The notes under the pieces were generated by a model, which was given only the letters and a program-made list of their open reading frames with translations, searched no databases and had not been told where the DNA came from. 64,000 bases of DNA from Acidobacteriota bacterium (lineage in GTDB: Bacteria; Acidobacteriota; Terriglobia; Acidiferrales; UBA7541): assembly GCA_013289835.1 (NCBI GenBank), contig JABCZG010000009.1, positions 1 through 64,000 on the forward strand, written 5' to 3'. Numbering within the stretch: position 1 is the first letter of the stretch; each line of letters opens with the position of its first letter. This document shows positions 18,823 to 29,762 of the stretch, one piece after another. The position numbers and the translations under genes were made by a program.

Positions 18823-19620
18823 ATGAGCACCGCCGTTGCCAATCCGGACGATCTCAGCCTTAAGAGTTACCTCACCTATTCCATCGTCTTTCATGCCCTT
18901 CTTGCTGTGGCCGTTCTGAGCGCTTCCTATTTCGAGCGCCGCGGCGACACCTGGGGAGGTGTTGGTGGCACTTTGGGTGGAACAAAAGTCAGCCTCGTCA
19001 ATTCGGCCGGTATCCCGATGCCCAAAGAAGCGGTTATGCCAGAGAGCAAGGCCGTCGACCCAACTAAAGGCCTCTATAAGGAAGAGCCTCCCAAACCGCC
19101 CGAACCAAAGACAGACGCCACCAAGATTCCCAAATTCGACAAAGAAAAGCGCCTCCCTCCTTCGCCCAAATCAAGGACCTTCGAAAGCAAGACCCCGCCT
19201 CCCGATAACGCCGTCCCCTACGGCAAAGGCGGTAACCCCGATCTTCCAACTGGTTATTCGCAGACTCCCGGCGGCTCCACCGGCGTGGCTGTCCAGGGCG
19301 CTGGGGGAGGCGATTTTGGCAATCGCTATCCCTGGTACGTGGACGCCGTCCGCAACCGCGTTCGTCAGTCTTGGGATCAGACCACCATTGATCCGGGGGT
19401 CCGCGCGGCGCGACGCGCCCACGCGGTGGTCACGTTCCGAATCACTTCCAATGGGACCGTCTCGAGCGTGCGCATCTCCGAAAGCAGCGGCAACTCCTCC
19501 ATGGACTATTCCGCTCTGCGCGCATTGCAAAATATTGACGCATTCCGCCCGCTCCCCAATGACTACATGGGCTCGTACGTGGACGTGACGTTTGATTTCG
19601 ATCTCTCGTTGGCGCAGTAG
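18823..19620 (+). CDS. tolA: TolA/TonB-like energy transducer
   Basis: N-terminal TM, Pro/Lys-rich spacer, TonB-type C-terminus (VTFRITSNGTVSSVRISESSGNSSMDYSALRALQNIDAFRPLP). Confidence 0.85.
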   Translation: MSTAVANPDDLSLKSYLTYSIVFHALLAVAVLSASYFERRGDTWGGVGGTLGGTKVSLVNSAGIPMPKEAVMPESKAVDPTKGLYKEEPPKPPEPKTDATKIPKFDKEKRLPPSPKSRTFESKTPPPDNAVPYGKGGNPDLPTGYSQTPGGSTGVAVQGAGGGDFGNRYPWYVDAVRNRVRQSWDQTTIDPGVRAARRAHAVVTFRITSNGTVSSVRISESSGNSSMDYSALRALQNIDAFRPLPNDYMGSYVDVTFDFDLSLAQ

Positions 19621-19689
19621 CTAGCTTTCTGTCGCAGAACGACGAATTGCAAATGCCAGGGGGTACAAGTGCCTTATTCGCGGAAGTAC

Positions 19690-21015
19690 ATGAGGAGGCT
19701 GTTTTTCGCGGCCGCCATTCTGCTCGCAGCGCGCTCCGCCGCGGCGCAGGACCGTATCCGAATTGCTACCGGGCTCGGCGAAACAAAGCAGCGCGTCGCC
19801 GTCGCCGATTTCGCCCCGCGCGCCGACTCTGCCAAGTCCCACTCCGCCCTTTTCACTCAGGTCGTCCGCGACGACCTCCAATACTCAGGCATTCTCGAAG
19901 TCCCCAGCCCGAGCTTTTATCCTACCCAGGTCACCAGCGTCCCCGCCGAACTGAAATACTCCGTCTGGACTGACCCGCCCACCAACGCGCATTACGTCGC
20001 TTTCGGCAACCTCACCGAAACCCCCGCCGAAGTCGCCATCGAAGCCTGGCTTTACGACGTTCGCACTCCTACCACGCAAGCCGTAGTCGGCAAGGTCTAC
20101 CGCGGCGCGCCCAACGACGGTCAGGTTCGCCGGTTCGCCCATCAATTCGCCGACGAAATCATCAACAAGCTTTCCGGCGGCCTCCCCAGCATCGCTTCCA
20201 CCCAAATCGTCTTCGTCCGCCAAATGGGCCCGCAGTGGAAGGAACTTTGGGAGATGGACTACGACGGTGCAAATCAGCGCCAGCTCACTTCCCTGAAAAC
20301 CATCTCCCTCACCCCACGCTGGTCCCCTGACGCTTCCCGTATCGCCTTCACCTGCTTCGCGCCTATAAACGGCGTAGTCAGCGCCCAAATCTGTATGTAT
20401 TCCCTCGACACCGGAAAGCCTGTCTCCTTCGCGCGTTTTCGGGGCACAAATGCCACTCCCACCTGGTCGCCGGATGGTACGCAGATCATTTTTTCTTCTT
20501 CGATGACCGGTGCCGCAGAGCTGTACGTCTCCGACGTCAACGGTGGCCGTCCCAAACGCCTCACCTTTTCTAACGGCGGAAACGTCTCCCCCGTCTGGAA
20601 TCCGAAGACCGGGCAATCCATCGCTTTCGTCAGCGACCGCGGCGGCTATCCCCAGCTCTACCTGATGAACTCCGATGGCACCAGCACCACCAAGCTGGAC
20701 CTCCCCGACATGGGCTACGTCATCGATCCAGCATGGTCGCCCAACGGCCAACTCCTTGCGTTCAGCTGGCGTCGTCCCAGCGGCAACTACGACATCTACA
20801 TTATGGATGCCGGGTCGTCTCAACCGCCGGTGGAAATCACCCGCGACCAGGGCCGCAATGAGCGCCCCAGCTGGGCTCCCGACGGCCGCCACATCGTCTT
20901 CGAATCCACCCGCACCGGCACACGCCAGATCTGGACCATGCTGGCCGACGGCTCGCAGCCCCACGAACTGACCGCCTCCGGTCACAACGAATCCCCGAAC
21001 TGGTCCCCGAAGTAG
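19690..21015 (+). CDS. tolB: Tol-Pal system beta-propeller TolB
   Basis: TolB N-terminal domain plus repeated WSPDGTQIIF..., WSPNGQLLAFSW, WAPDGRHIVFES. Confidence 0.93.
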   Translation: MRRLFFAAAILLAARSAAAQDRIRIATGLGETKQRVAVADFAPRADSAKSHSALFTQVVRDDLQYSGILEVPSPSFYPTQVTSVPAELKYSVWTDPPTNAHYVAFGNLTETPAEVAIEAWLYDVRTPTTQAVVGKVYRGAPNDGQVRRFAHQFADEIINKLSGGLPSIASTQIVFVRQMGPQWKELWEMDYDGANQRQLTSLKTISLTPRWSPDASRIAFTCFAPINGVVSAQICMYSLDTGKPVSFARFRGTNATPTWSPDGTQIIFSSSMTGAAELYVSDVNGGRPKRLTFSNGGNVSPVWNPKTGQSIAFVSDRGGYPQLYLMNSDGTSTTKLDLPDMGYVIDPAWSPNGQLLAFSWRRPSGNYDIYIMDAGSSQPPVEITRDQGRNERPSWAPDGRHIVFESTRTGTRQIWTMLADGSQPHELTASGHNESPNWSPK

Positions 21016-21313
21016 AAATCTCATGGAACCAAGAGGGGTGCGTCGCGCATCTCACGATTAGGTGCAGGTTGCCGCAGCTACCGTGCCCTGTGCATGTTAT
21101 TGTTTTGTCGTCGGCTCACGGTCGTACGTTTTGAGTGCCAGCCGCCACATCGAGTCGCCCGGTTGGTCATCTCGATAAAATTTATTTTGGATTGTCCGCG
21201 CACGATGTATAATATATCGTGATACGAGATATTACCCGAACCCAGCCCTCTGGTGTTAGGATACTGGCTCCGGTGGGTCGAACACGGGAATTCTACTGCT
21301 GAGGAGGAATCGC

Positions 21314-22063
21314 ATGAATTCGGCTTCACGCTCATTCTACCGCGCCGGCTTGCTCGCCGCCTTTGCCGCCGCTGTCTTCACCTTCGGCTGCGCCAAGAAA
21401 CCCCCGGCACCGGCGCCACCGCCGCCCGCGCCCGCGCCGGCTCCCGCGCGTCCTACCGTGACGCTGCAAGCTAGCCCGTCTACCATCAACAAGGGCGACT
21501 CGGCTACGCTAAGTTGGAACTCTACCGACGCTACGCAGCTTTCCATTACGCCCGACGTCGGCTCCGTGACCGCGCAAGGCTCCACCAAGGTCACGCCGTC
21601 GGATTCCACCACCTACACGATCACCGCCACTGGCCCCGGCGGCAACGCCAGCGCCTCCGCCAGCGTCACCGTAGCGGCGCCTCCGCCTCCTCAGGAAGCT
21701 CCGCCTCCTGATCTCACTAAGATCTTCCTCGCGGAGGTACGCGACGCCTATTTCGATTTCAACAAGTCCGACATTCGTCCGGACGCGCGTGAAGCGCTTT
21801 CCAAGACTGCGGATCTCCTGAAGAATTACCCGCAGATCAAAGTAACTATCGAAGGCCATTGCGACGAGCGCGGCTCCACCGAATACAACCTCGCTCTCGG
21901 CGACCGCCGCGCCAACGCCACCAAGCAGTACCTTGTCTCTCTCGGCATTTCCGCCGACCGCATCACCACCGTCAGCTACGGCAAGGAAAAGCCGTTCTGC
22001 ATGGAGAGCAACGAGGCCTGCTGGCAACAAAACCGCCGCGGCCATTTCGTCAAGGCGAACTAA
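21314..22063 (+). CDS. pal: Peptidoglycan-associated lipoprotein (OmpA-family), Pal
   Basis: Lipobox-like FTFGCAKK; OmpA-like YFDFNKSDIRPDAREAL...IEGHCDERGSTEYNLALGDRRANA. Confidence 0.92.
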   Translation: MNSASRSFYRAGLLAAFAAAVFTFGCAKKPPAPAPPPPAPAPAPARPTVTLQASPSTINKGDSATLSWNSTDATQLSITPDVGSVTAQGSTKVTPSDSTTYTITATGPGGNASASASVTVAAPPPPQEAPPPDLTKIFLAEVRDAYFDFNKSDIRPDAREALSKTADLLKNYPQIKVTIEGHCDERGSTEYNLALGDRRANATKQYLVSLGISADRITTVSYGKEKPFCMESNEACWQQNRRGHFVKAN

Positions 22064-22110
22064 GCCGCAGCTTCGCGTCCGTTCGCCGCGATGACCGTTT
22101 AGTGACCGAC

Positions 22111-22152
22111 AGAGCCGCTGGGCCGAGCAAACCCTTGCTCGCCCGCGGCTCT
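22111..22152 (+). terminator. Interrupted long stem-loop after pal
   Basis: AGAGCCGC-tg-GGC-c-GAGCAA-accc-TTGCTC-GCC-c-GCGGCTCT. Confidence 0.6.
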
Positions 22153-22256
22153 CTCATTTAGAGTGAAAATCGTTTCCCCGGCTTGTATGCTTTCTATGGG
22201 CGGTTCCGCGACCGCCCGGACGAGAACCCTTTCCGGCCCTTTTAGGAGGATGATTC

Positions 22257-23189
22257 ATGCGTATTCGAAACGTTGTTGTCTTTAGCGCCGCCATTTTTGC
22301 CGGCGCCAGTGCTGGGAGCCTCGTCGGGCCCCGTCCCGCCGAAGCCGTCGCTCGCGAAATGATCGAGCTTCAGCGCGACGTCACCACTTTGCTCCAGGGC
22401 CAGAAAGATCTCGCCACGCAGGTCACCCAGGATCACACTGTGATGAAGACGCTCATCGAGCAGTCCAACGATAACGTCACCAAGCTCGGCTCCACCATGG
22501 GCTCGGTCCAGAAATCCGTCCAGGACGTGCAGGCCAATTCCGGCGCGCGCCTCGACACCATGTCCACTCAGGTCCAGGGCCTCTCCGACAATCTCGAGGA
22601 AATTAAATCCCGCCTCGGCAAGCTCAACCAGCAGCTCGTCGACCTCCAGAATTCCGTCCAGTCCATTGACGCAAAGCTTTCCGGGAGCTCGCCCTCCTCC
22701 GGCACCGCAAATCCCACCGCCTCGAACCAGCCCTCAAGCCAGCCACTAACCGGTTCGCCTTCCAACTCTTCCGGCGCTCCCGCAGGCCCCGCCCCCTCTG
22801 CCGACACTCTCTACTCCAACGGCCTCCGGGACATCACTAGCGGCAAATATGATCTCGCCCGCTCCGAATTCCAGGACTACCTCAAGTACTACGGCGACAC
22901 CGACCTCGCCTCCAACGCTCAGTTCTATCTCGGCGAAATCGCCTACTCCCAGAAAAATTTCGATAACGCCGTCCAGGAATACGACAAAGTCCTCAGCAAC
23001 TATCCCAAGAGCTTCAAGCTCGCCCCCGCCCGCCTCAAAAAAGGCATGGCCCTCATCGAACTCGGCCAAAAAACCTCCGCCGTCCGCGAACTCCGCGAAG
23101 TCATCAAGCGCTACCCCGGCACCGAAGAAGACCGCCGCGCCCGCGCCAAACTAAAAGACCTCGGCGTCGCCGTCACCGCCACCCGCTAA
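22257..23189 (+). CDS. ybgF: Tol-Pal system protein YbgF/CpoB (coiled coil + TPR)
   Basis: Last gene of tol-pal cluster; C-terminal LYSNGLRDITSGKYDLARSEFQDYLKYYGDTDLASNAQFYLGEIAYSQKNFDNAVQEYDKVLSNYP. Confidence 0.9.
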   Translation: MRIRNVVVFSAAIFAGASAGSLVGPRPAEAVAREMIELQRDVTTLLQGQKDLATQVTQDHTVMKTLIEQSNDNVTKLGSTMGSVQKSVQDVQANSGARLDTMSTQVQGLSDNLEEIKSRLGKLNQQLVDLQNSVQSIDAKLSGSSPSSGTANPTASNQPSSQPLTGSPSNSSGAPAGPAPSADTLYSNGLRDITSGKYDLARSEFQDYLKYYGDTDLASNAQFYLGEIAYSQKNFDNAVQEYDKVLSNYPKSFKLAPARLKKGMALIELGQKTSAVRELREVIKRYPGTEEDRRARAKLKDLGVAVTATR

Positions 23190-23321
23190 CGCCATCCTTC
23201 TCCGCCACCGCCCTCCTCCAGTCTGGCGATTCTCCCCCCAGCTCTAGATCCTCGTAATTGCTCCACGATTTTCCCTTTTGTGCAGGCCCATCCCACACGA
23301 TCTTAGGTGTCCTCTGCACGC

Positions 23322-24035
23322 TTACTCCTCCCTACTTTTCAAAGCTGCTGCTGCCTTTAATTCGACATTCGAGAACACCGCCTTCTCCACCACATCCTTG
23401 TCGTGGCTGCACACTCCAATCCCCACATAAAACGGCTCCTTTAATTCAATCCGCGTAGGCCCGCCCGCCGGCTGCAATTTCCCGCCTTCACCCGCCAGCG
23501 ACATGATGAAATACGCCCCATGCTTTTCAATTCGCACCCGCCGCGGGGCCGAAACGTTTGCCTGGACTTCATGCGTCGCAGTTCCCTTCTCCTCGCGAAA
23601 TTGCAGCGACGTCAGCCCGCTCCCATGCACCGCCACGTCCGCGTAGGGAGAATCCGCGTCGAGGCTTTGGCGGATCATGAGCACCGCTTTCCGATGCTCG
23701 TTCACCCCCTTTCCGATAAACGAAATGTCCGCTGTCAGCGTCACGTCGCCCGAAACCTTTTTCCAAACAAACTGAAACGCGTCGTTCGCAAACCACACGT
23801 TCTCCCCGCTCCCTGTAATCGTATAACTCCGCTTCCCAGCGTCGTACTCCACCGATCCAGCATGAAGAACCGTCCCTACATCTCCATGCCCTTCGAACAA
23901 TCCCAACACCCCGCTCTTGGGCACACTCGTTTGCTGTTCTTGACCGCTGCTAAACGTCGCAATCAGCAGGACGAGGGCGCAAGCCGCCGCGCGCAAACTC
24001 ACAATGATTGTTCGGATCACAATGAAACCCTCCAA
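23322..24035 (-). CDS. DUF1349-like concanavalin-type secreted protein
   Basis: Signal peptide; [34 protein letters not shown]...[34 protein letters not shown]. Confidence 0.65.
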   Translation of the reverse strand: MEGFIVIRTIIVSLRAAACALVLLIATFSSGQEQQTSVPKSGVLGLFEGHGDVGTVLHAGSVEYDAGKRSYTITGSGENVWFANDAFQFVWKKVSGDVTLTADISFIGKGVNEHRKAVLMIRQSLDADSPYADVAVHGSGLTSLQFREEKGTATHEVQANVSAPRRVRIEKHGAYFIMSLAGEGGKLQPAGGPTRIELKEPFYVGIGVCSHDKDVVEKAVFSNVELKAAAALKSREE

Positions 24036-24198
24036 TGGTCAGAGCGAACGGGAACGTTAAAATGGCTCCCAACAATTGTCAATTCGACTGTCGCTTCTCG
24101 CTCACCGCTGGAAATATCATCATGCGTTTGCCTCTTCGCCACTATTTCCCTTTTCCTCACCCTCATGCTATCTTCGCGGTCGCAGGGGGAAATCGTTC

Positions 24199-24684
24199 AT
24201 GTCAGTGAATAAAGTCATTCTCGTCGGCCGTTTGGGCCGCGATCCGGAAACGCGCTACACCGGCGGCGGCCAGGCCGTCGCAAATTTTTCCGTGGCCACC
24301 GACGAATCCTACAAAGACAAAAACGGCGAGCGCCAGAAGCGTACCGAATGGCACAAAATTGTCGTCTGGGGCAAACAGGCCGAAATCGCTCAGCAGTATC
24401 TGAAAAAAGGCTCGCTCATTTTTATCGAAGGCCGCATCCAGTCGCGCGAGTGGCAGGACAAGGAAGGTCAGAAGCGCACCAGTTTCGAAATCGTCGCCAC
24501 CAATTTCCGCATGCTTGGCGGCCGCTCCGAAGGTGCTGCTGCGGCCAGCGCGGGCGGCGCAGGAGCGCGCTCCGGCGGCGGCGACGAATTCGAAAGCCAC
24601 GCCGCGCCCGCCGAAGAATCCTACGGCGGAAGCGCTTCCGCTGGCGGTGGCCCGGAAATCTCCGACGAAGATATTCCCTTTTAG
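24199..24684 (+). CDS. ssb: Single-stranded DNA-binding protein
   Basis: [55 protein letters not shown]...; acidic tail ISDEDIPF. Confidence 0.97.
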   Translation: MSVNKVILVGRLGRDPETRYTGGGQAVANFSVATDESYKDKNGERQKRTEWHKIVVWGKQAEIAQQYLKKGSLIFIEGRIQSREWQDKEGQKRTSFEIVATNFRMLGGRSEGAAAASAGGAGARSGGGDEFESHAAPAEESYGGSASAGGGPEISDEDIPF

Positions 24685-24744
24685 TCTTCTGCTGCTTCCA
24701 ATGCCGCGCCCAGGCACGTTTCGCTCGCACTCTGGGAGAACAAG

Positions 24745-25746
24745 ATGAGCTTGACCAATCGCCAGCTGCGCCTGCAATCCCGCCCGAAGGGTCTTCTTGC
24801 CCCGGGCGATCTGGAACTCGTGGAATCTCCAGTTCCCGAACTGAAAGACGGGCAAGCACTCGCGCAGGTGAAGTATTTGTCGATCGATCCAACCATGCGC
24901 GTCTGGATGGCCGCCGATTCCTATCTTCCAGCCGTCGCCATCGGGGAGGTCATGCGCGCAGGAGGCTTCGCCGAGGTCGTCGAATCCCACCACCCTGGCT
25001 ATAAAAAGGGTGATCGCGTGACTGGCCTAACCGGCCTTCAGGAATACGTTATTATCGATTCCTCCGCCAAGCACTTCCTCCAAAAAGTCCCGAAGATTCC
25101 ATTCGTTTCGGACACTGTCTTCCTAGGGGTCCTCGGCATGAACGGTCTTACCGCTTTTTTCGGAATGGAAATCGCGGCCCCGAAGAAAGGCGAAACCCTC
25201 GTGGTCTCCGCGGCCGCGGGCGCCACCGGCAGCATCGCTGGCCAAATTGGGAAGATTCATGGCTGCCGGGTCGTTGGCATTGCCGGCACCGATGAAAAAT
25301 GCGCCTGGATCACCAAGGATCTAGGTTTCGACGCCGCTATCAATTACAAACATCCGGATTGGAAGGAAAAGCTCGTCGCCGCCGCTCCTAACGGCGTCGA
25401 CATTGATTTTGAAAATGTCGGTGGAGAAATTATGCAGGAGGTCTTGAGCCGCATGAATCTTCATGGTCGCGTAGTGGTTTGCGGCTTTATCTCTGGTTAC
25501 ACCAAGGAAGCCCCCAATATGGTCAGCCTTGGCACTGTAATAGTGAAGCGCCTCCGCATCCAGGGCTTCCTAATTCTCGATTACGCCGCGCGCTTCATGG
25601 AAGCAGCCACGCAATTGGGTCAATGGAAAATGTTCGGTAAGCTAAAGGACCGTGAAACGATCGTGGAGGGCCTCGAGAAAGTCCCCGACGCCATCAACAT
25701 GCTCTTCACCGGGGGCAACACCGGCAAGCTAATCGTCAAACTGTAG
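24745..25746 (+). CDS. NADP-dependent oxidoreductase, MDR zinc-independent type
   Basis: [35 protein letters not shown]-type region; 333 aa. Confidence 0.88.
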   Translation: [333 protein letters not shown]

Positions 25747-25818
25747 ATTCATTAGAAAAACCTATTTCGGCGGGACACAAAAGCGCTCCAGAGGAATCGG
25801 CGTGCCTCAGGGCTTGCG

Positions 25819-26226
25819 TTACTTCGAACTGCCATGTTTCTTTTGCTCGTCCAGATTCTTTAGAAACTCTTCAAATTTCGGCTTCTGCTCAGGCGTAAGA
25901 ATGGCGCGAATTTGATCGCGCCCCTTTTGACGAATCTGTTCCAGCTGCGCATCGGATTGATCGTGAACGTTCTTCGCCTCCGTATGCCGTTGCAGCAGAA
26001 TGGAATCAACTTCCTGAGCCTGTGCGCTCGTCAATTCCAGATCGTGCGTTAGCTCTTGCACGCGCTGCGCCCGCCGAACCGGCTCCGGCTGCGGAGCCGG
26101 CGCCGAAGCGGCCGCTACCGAATGATGCCCGAACCCATACCCCAGCACTCCCCCGAGCGCCGCACCGAGCAGAAAGACGACGCCGACCCAAAGAGCGGCC
26201 TTTCGAGTCGCAGTCGATTCACTCAT
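25819..26226 (-). CDS. Membrane-anchored Spy/CpxP-like periplasmic protein
   Basis: N-terminal TM; QELTHDLELTSAQAQEVDSILLQRHTEAKNVHDQSDAQLEQIRQKGRDQIRAILTPEQKPKFEEFL. Confidence 0.75.
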   Translation of the reverse strand: MSESTATRKAALWVGVVFLLGAALGGVLGYGFGHHSVAAASAPAPQPEPVRRAQRVQELTHDLELTSAQAQEVDSILLQRHTEAKNVHDQSDAQLEQIRQKGRDQIRAILTPEQKPKFEEFLKNLDEQKKHGSSK

Positions 26227-26735
26227 AGGTTGCTCTCCGGCACGCTTATGAGAATATCGTCCTGATTCGCCGACGGCTGTGGCGCTTCAAAGAGTGATTC
26301 CGCGGGAACCACACTGGGTTGCTTGACCGCCGTAGCAGACCTGCTCTCGAAGACCCAGGTACTGGCCACCAGCAAAAGCGCGCACGAAGCAAGGGCCAGG
26401 CGCGAAGCAAACCGCGGAACGGCGAGCCAGGTCTTGGTCACCTCGGACAGTTCCCGCTCCTTCGCTGCGATCACAGCCATCACCCTAGTGACAAACCACG
26501 GTCCCGGCTCCTGCGACTGCGGGACAACCCCGCGCAGCATCTCCCGCCCTTCAACAACATCCCGCACCGCGTCATGGCAGTTCTGGCAGGCAGCCACGTG
26601 GGTGCGCTGCGCCGCCGGCAATGCCTCCAGCAACTCTGCAACGCTCTGCGCGCGCGAGGTTGCTGCACTCGGATCTTCCAGCAAATCCAGCAGGTGCTCA
26701 CATTCCTCGTTGCGCCCGTTCAGCAGGTCCCACAT
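26223..26735 (-). CDS. Anti-sigma factor with N-terminal HxxxCxxC-type zinc-binding region
   Basis: HVAACQNCHDAVRD and one TM; lies between ECF sigma and Spy-like gene. Confidence 0.7.
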   Translation of the reverse strand: MWDLLNGRNEECEHLLDLLEDPSAATSRAQSVAELLEALPAAQRTHVAACQNCHDAVRDVVEGREMLRGVVPQSQEPGPWFVTRVMAVIAAKERELSEVTKTWLAVPRFASRLALASCALLLVASTWVFESRSATAVKQPSVVPAESLFEAPQPSANQDDILISVPESNL

Positions 26736-26809
26736 GCTCGCCTCCTTCCATAGCTTCCAAAATCTCTCACTCAATTTCAAGCGTTCTCCATTCAATCCAA
26801 ACGTATCTC

Positions 26810-27460
26810 TCAACCGTCACGCTTCTTGGCTTGGCTCACCACGCGCCGCCGCGCCCGGAACAGCCTCACCTTCACCGTATTCGAATTCAGATGCAGAACT
26901 TCAGCGATCTCCTCAATCGAAAACCCTTCTACTTCTTTCAGAACCAGCATCAGCCGGTCCCGCTCGTCCAATCCTTCCAGCAGCCGGTCCACCCGTTGTT
27001 GCAACGCCAGCCGCTCGCTGATGTCCGGCGCCGTGCTGCCCCTCTCTTCCGAGGTCACCACCTGCCGGGCTTGCTCTTCGCTCAGATCCGCCTCATAAAC
27101 CAGGGGCCGGACCTTCTTTTTTCTCAAGAGGTCCCAGCACTCATTCACCGTGATCTTATACAGCCAAGTGCTGAAGGCCGCCCGCTGGTCAAACCGCTTG
27201 ATCGAGAAATAAGCCTTTACGAACACCTGCTGCGCGATGTCTTCGACGTCCTCGCGCCTCTTGAGAATGCCCCCGGCCACCGCAAAGACCCGATGCTGAT
27301 GCCGCCGGATGAGCTCCTCGAACGCCTCTTTATCCTCTCCCTGCGCCCGGCCCACCAGTTCCCGGTCGCCGACGCCTTTGGCAGGCTCCGGCACACGTGT
27401 GTCCGCGGCCGCCACGGGGGGCGGGGGCGCTAGAGGCTCTTCCTTTGGGACGCGTGCCAT
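26810..27460 (-). CDS. ECF-type RNA polymerase sigma factor
   Basis: ELIRRHQHRVFAVAGGILKRREDVEDIAQQVFVKAYFSIKRFDQRAAFSTWLYKITVNECWDLLR...VEGFSIEEIAEVLHLNSNTVKVRLFRARRRV. Confidence 0.93.
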   Translation of the reverse strand: MARVPKEEPLAPPPPVAAADTRVPEPAKGVGDRELVGRAQGEDKEAFEELIRRHQHRVFAVAGGILKRREDVEDIAQQVFVKAYFSIKRFDQRAAFSTWLYKITVNECWDLLRKKKVRPLVYEADLSEEQARQVVTSEERGSTAPDISERLALQQRVDRLLEGLDERDRLMLVLKEVEGFSIEEIAEVLHLNSNTVKVRLFRARRRVVSQAKKRDG

Positions 27461-27575
27461 AGTCTTTTGGTTACGCCTATTTGCTCCGGCGTGCCCCGCT
27501 TGCATCAAACGTTGCATTTTGTCTTATAAAACTTTTTACTTGCAACCTATCTTACCGACATGGAATAATGCCGCC

Positions 27576-27947
27576 ATGATTATTGGCGACCGCCTTCGCG
27601 CACTCCGCGAAGAAAAGAAACTCTCCCAGGGCGACATCGAGAAACGCACCGGCCTGCTTCGTTGTTACATTTCCCGCGTTGAAAATGGTCATACTGTACC
27701 GGCCATCGAAACACTGGAGAAGCTCGCTCGCGCTCTTGAGTGCCCACTCTATCAACTCTTTTATGACGGCGAGGAGCCGCCCGTACTGCCCAACCTCCCT
27801 AAGCGCAAGTCCTCGGATGATATCGCCTGGGGATCGGTTGGGAAGGACGCCCGCTTGCTCAACAAGCTTCGTCGCTTGATGGGCAAGGTGGAAGAAGGGG
27901 ATCGCAAGCTGATTCTGTACATGGCCCAGAAGATGGCCAATCGGTAG
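27576..27947 (+). CDS. XRE-family HTH transcriptional regulator
   Basis: MIIGDRLRALREEKKLSQGDIEKRTGLLRCYISRVENGHTVPAIETLEKLARALECPLYQLF. Confidence 0.9.
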   Translation: MIIGDRLRALREEKKLSQGDIEKRTGLLRCYISRVENGHTVPAIETLEKLARALECPLYQLFYDGEEPPVLPNLPKRKSSDDIAWGSVGKDARLLNKLRRLMGKVEEGDRKLILYMAQKMANR

Positions 27948-28004
27948 ATTTGCGATAACTTTCATTCTGTAGGCATCATTCGAATCACGGTACCCCGTGG
28001 TACA

Positions 28005-28036
28005 GGCCGCGCACACTCACTGCGCGGCCTTTTTCT
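28005..28036 (+). terminator. Rho-independent terminator
   Basis: GGCCGCGCA-ctcac-region-TGCGCGGCC followed by TTTTTCTTTTT. Confidence 0.8.
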
Positions 28037-28119
28037 TTTTACCCCTGCGCTTTTTCAGCAAATCTTCCAGCCACCCGTTTTAAAGTGGAAAACTCTGGAC
28101 TTGGGGTTCTCGCACCCGC

Positions 28120-29751
28120 TTACTCCCACTCGATCGTGCTCGGCGGTTTAGAACTGATGTCATACACCACCCTGGTGACGCCTGGCACTTCATTCACGAT
28201 GCGCGTCGAGATGCGCTCTAGTACTTCCCCGGGCAGTCGTACCCAGTCTGCCGTCATGGCGTCGTCGGACTCTACCACACGCACGGCCACCGTCAGGCCG
28301 TAGGTTCGCCCATCTCCCATCACGCCCACGCTGCGCACCGGCAACAGCACCGCAAACGCCTGCCACACCTTCTCATATAGTCCCGCCGATCGAATCTCCT
28401 CCACCACGATCGCGTCGGCCTCCCGGAGCGTTGCCAGATGCGGCCGGGTAATCTCGCCGAGCAGCCGCACCGCCAGCCCCGGACCCGGAAACGGGTGTTT
28501 CACGAGAATCTCCGCTGGAAGTCCAAGATCCTTCCCGATTCGACGCACCTCGTCCTTAAAGAGGTCCCGCAAAGGTTCGATCAGGGCAAAAGGCATTTTC
28601 TCCGGCAATCCGCCGACGTTGTGGTGTGTCTTGATGGTTGCGGATGGGCCTTTCACCGAAACTGACTCGATGACATCGGGATAAAGAGTTCCTTGCACCA
28701 GGAACCCAATTTCGCCGTGCGCCTCGCCAGCCTGAAGCTTCTGGGCTTCCTCCGCGAAAACGGCGATGAATTCCCCGCCGATAATCTTGCGTTTTTTCTC
28801 CGGGTCGGTCACGCCTTGCAACTTGTCGAGAAATCGGTCCGAGGCATCCACACCGATGACGTGGAGATGCAGCCGGTCGCGTAGCATTTCGAGAGTCTGC
28901 TCGAACTCGTTTTTCCTAAGCATCCCGGTATTCACGAAGATGTTTGTCAGCCGAGTTCCCATCGCGCGGTGCACCAAGACAGCCGCGACCGTGGAATCGA
29001 CGCCGCCACTGAGTCCACAGATCGCCCATTTGTTTCCAACTTTGGCCCGGACTGCCGCGGTGGTTTCTTCGATGAAGGCCGCGCCGCTCCACTTTTGTTC
29101 TGCCTTGCAAACTTTAAAAAGGAAATTCCGCAGCAGTTCCGTCCCGCGCTCGGTGTGATTCACTTCGGGGTGAAACTCCACGGCATAAATCTTGCGCTGC
29201 GCATCTTCCACGGCGGCGATGGCATTTTCCGTGCGCCCGGTGGTTCGAAATCCTTCCGGCAGCATCCGTACGTGGTCTCCGTGGCTGTTCCACACGCGCA
29301 GCGATTCAGGAATCCCAACAAAAAGTTCGGAGCAGCTGTTCCCTTTCGAATCCTCGATACTCAATTGCGCTCGGCCATACTCGCGCCGCTCCGCCTTCTC
29401 GACCGTTCCGCCCAGCGCGTGGGTGATCCACTGCATTCCATAACAAATCCCCAGAACCGGAATACCGAGCGCCAAAACTTTCGGATCACATTTCGGGGCT
29501 TCGGCGTCATACACCGAGCTAGGCCCCCCGGACAAAACGATTCCTGCGGGCGCCAGTTTTCGAATCTCATCAATCGACGAGGTGCAAGGGAGAACCGCAG
29601 AGAACACCTGCTGCTCGCGAATGCGCCGCGCAATCAGTTGCGTGTACTGCCCGCCGAAGTCCAGAACCACCACGCCGCCAAGTTCCGCCTTCATCCTGCC
29701 TCCCTGCCCTTGCGCCGGCTCCGCCGCCGGCCTTGCCGCGCTCTCCATCAT
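28120..29751 (-). CDS. guaA: GMP synthase (glutamine-hydrolysing)
   Basis: [54 protein letters not shown]-terminal [14 protein letters not shown]. Confidence 0.97.
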   Translation of the reverse strand: MMESAARPAAEPAQGQGGRMKAELGGVVVLDFGGQYTQLIARRIREQQVFSAVLPCTSSIDEIRKLAPAGIVLSGGPSSVYDAEAPKCDPKVLALGIPVLGICYGMQWITHALGGTVEKAERREYGRAQLSIEDSKGNSCSELFVGIPESLRVWNSHGDHVRMLPEGFRTTGRTENAIAAVEDAQRKIYAVEFHPEVNHTERGTELLRNFLFKVCKAEQKWSGAAFIEETTAAVRAKVGNKWAICGLSGGVDSTVAAVLVHRAMGTRLTNIFVNTGMLRKNEFEQTLEMLRDRLHLHVIGVDASDRFLDKLQGVTDPEKKRKIIGGEFIAVFAEEAQKLQAGEAHGEIGFLVQGTLYPDVIESVSVKGPSATIKTHHNVGGLPEKMPFALIEPLRDLFKDEVRRIGKDLGLPAEILVKHPFPGPGLAVRLLGEITRPHLATLREADAIVVEEIRSAGLYEKVWQAFAVLLPVRSVGVMGDGRTYGLTVAVRVVESDDAMTADWVRLPGEVLERISTRIVNEVPGVTRVVYDISSKPPSTIEWE

Positions 29752-29762
29752 GCCATCTCCCC

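Noticed and set aside
19885-21024. 379-aa minus-strand ORF
   Set aside because: Antisense of tolB; Gly/Val-rich shadow typical of high-GC third positions.
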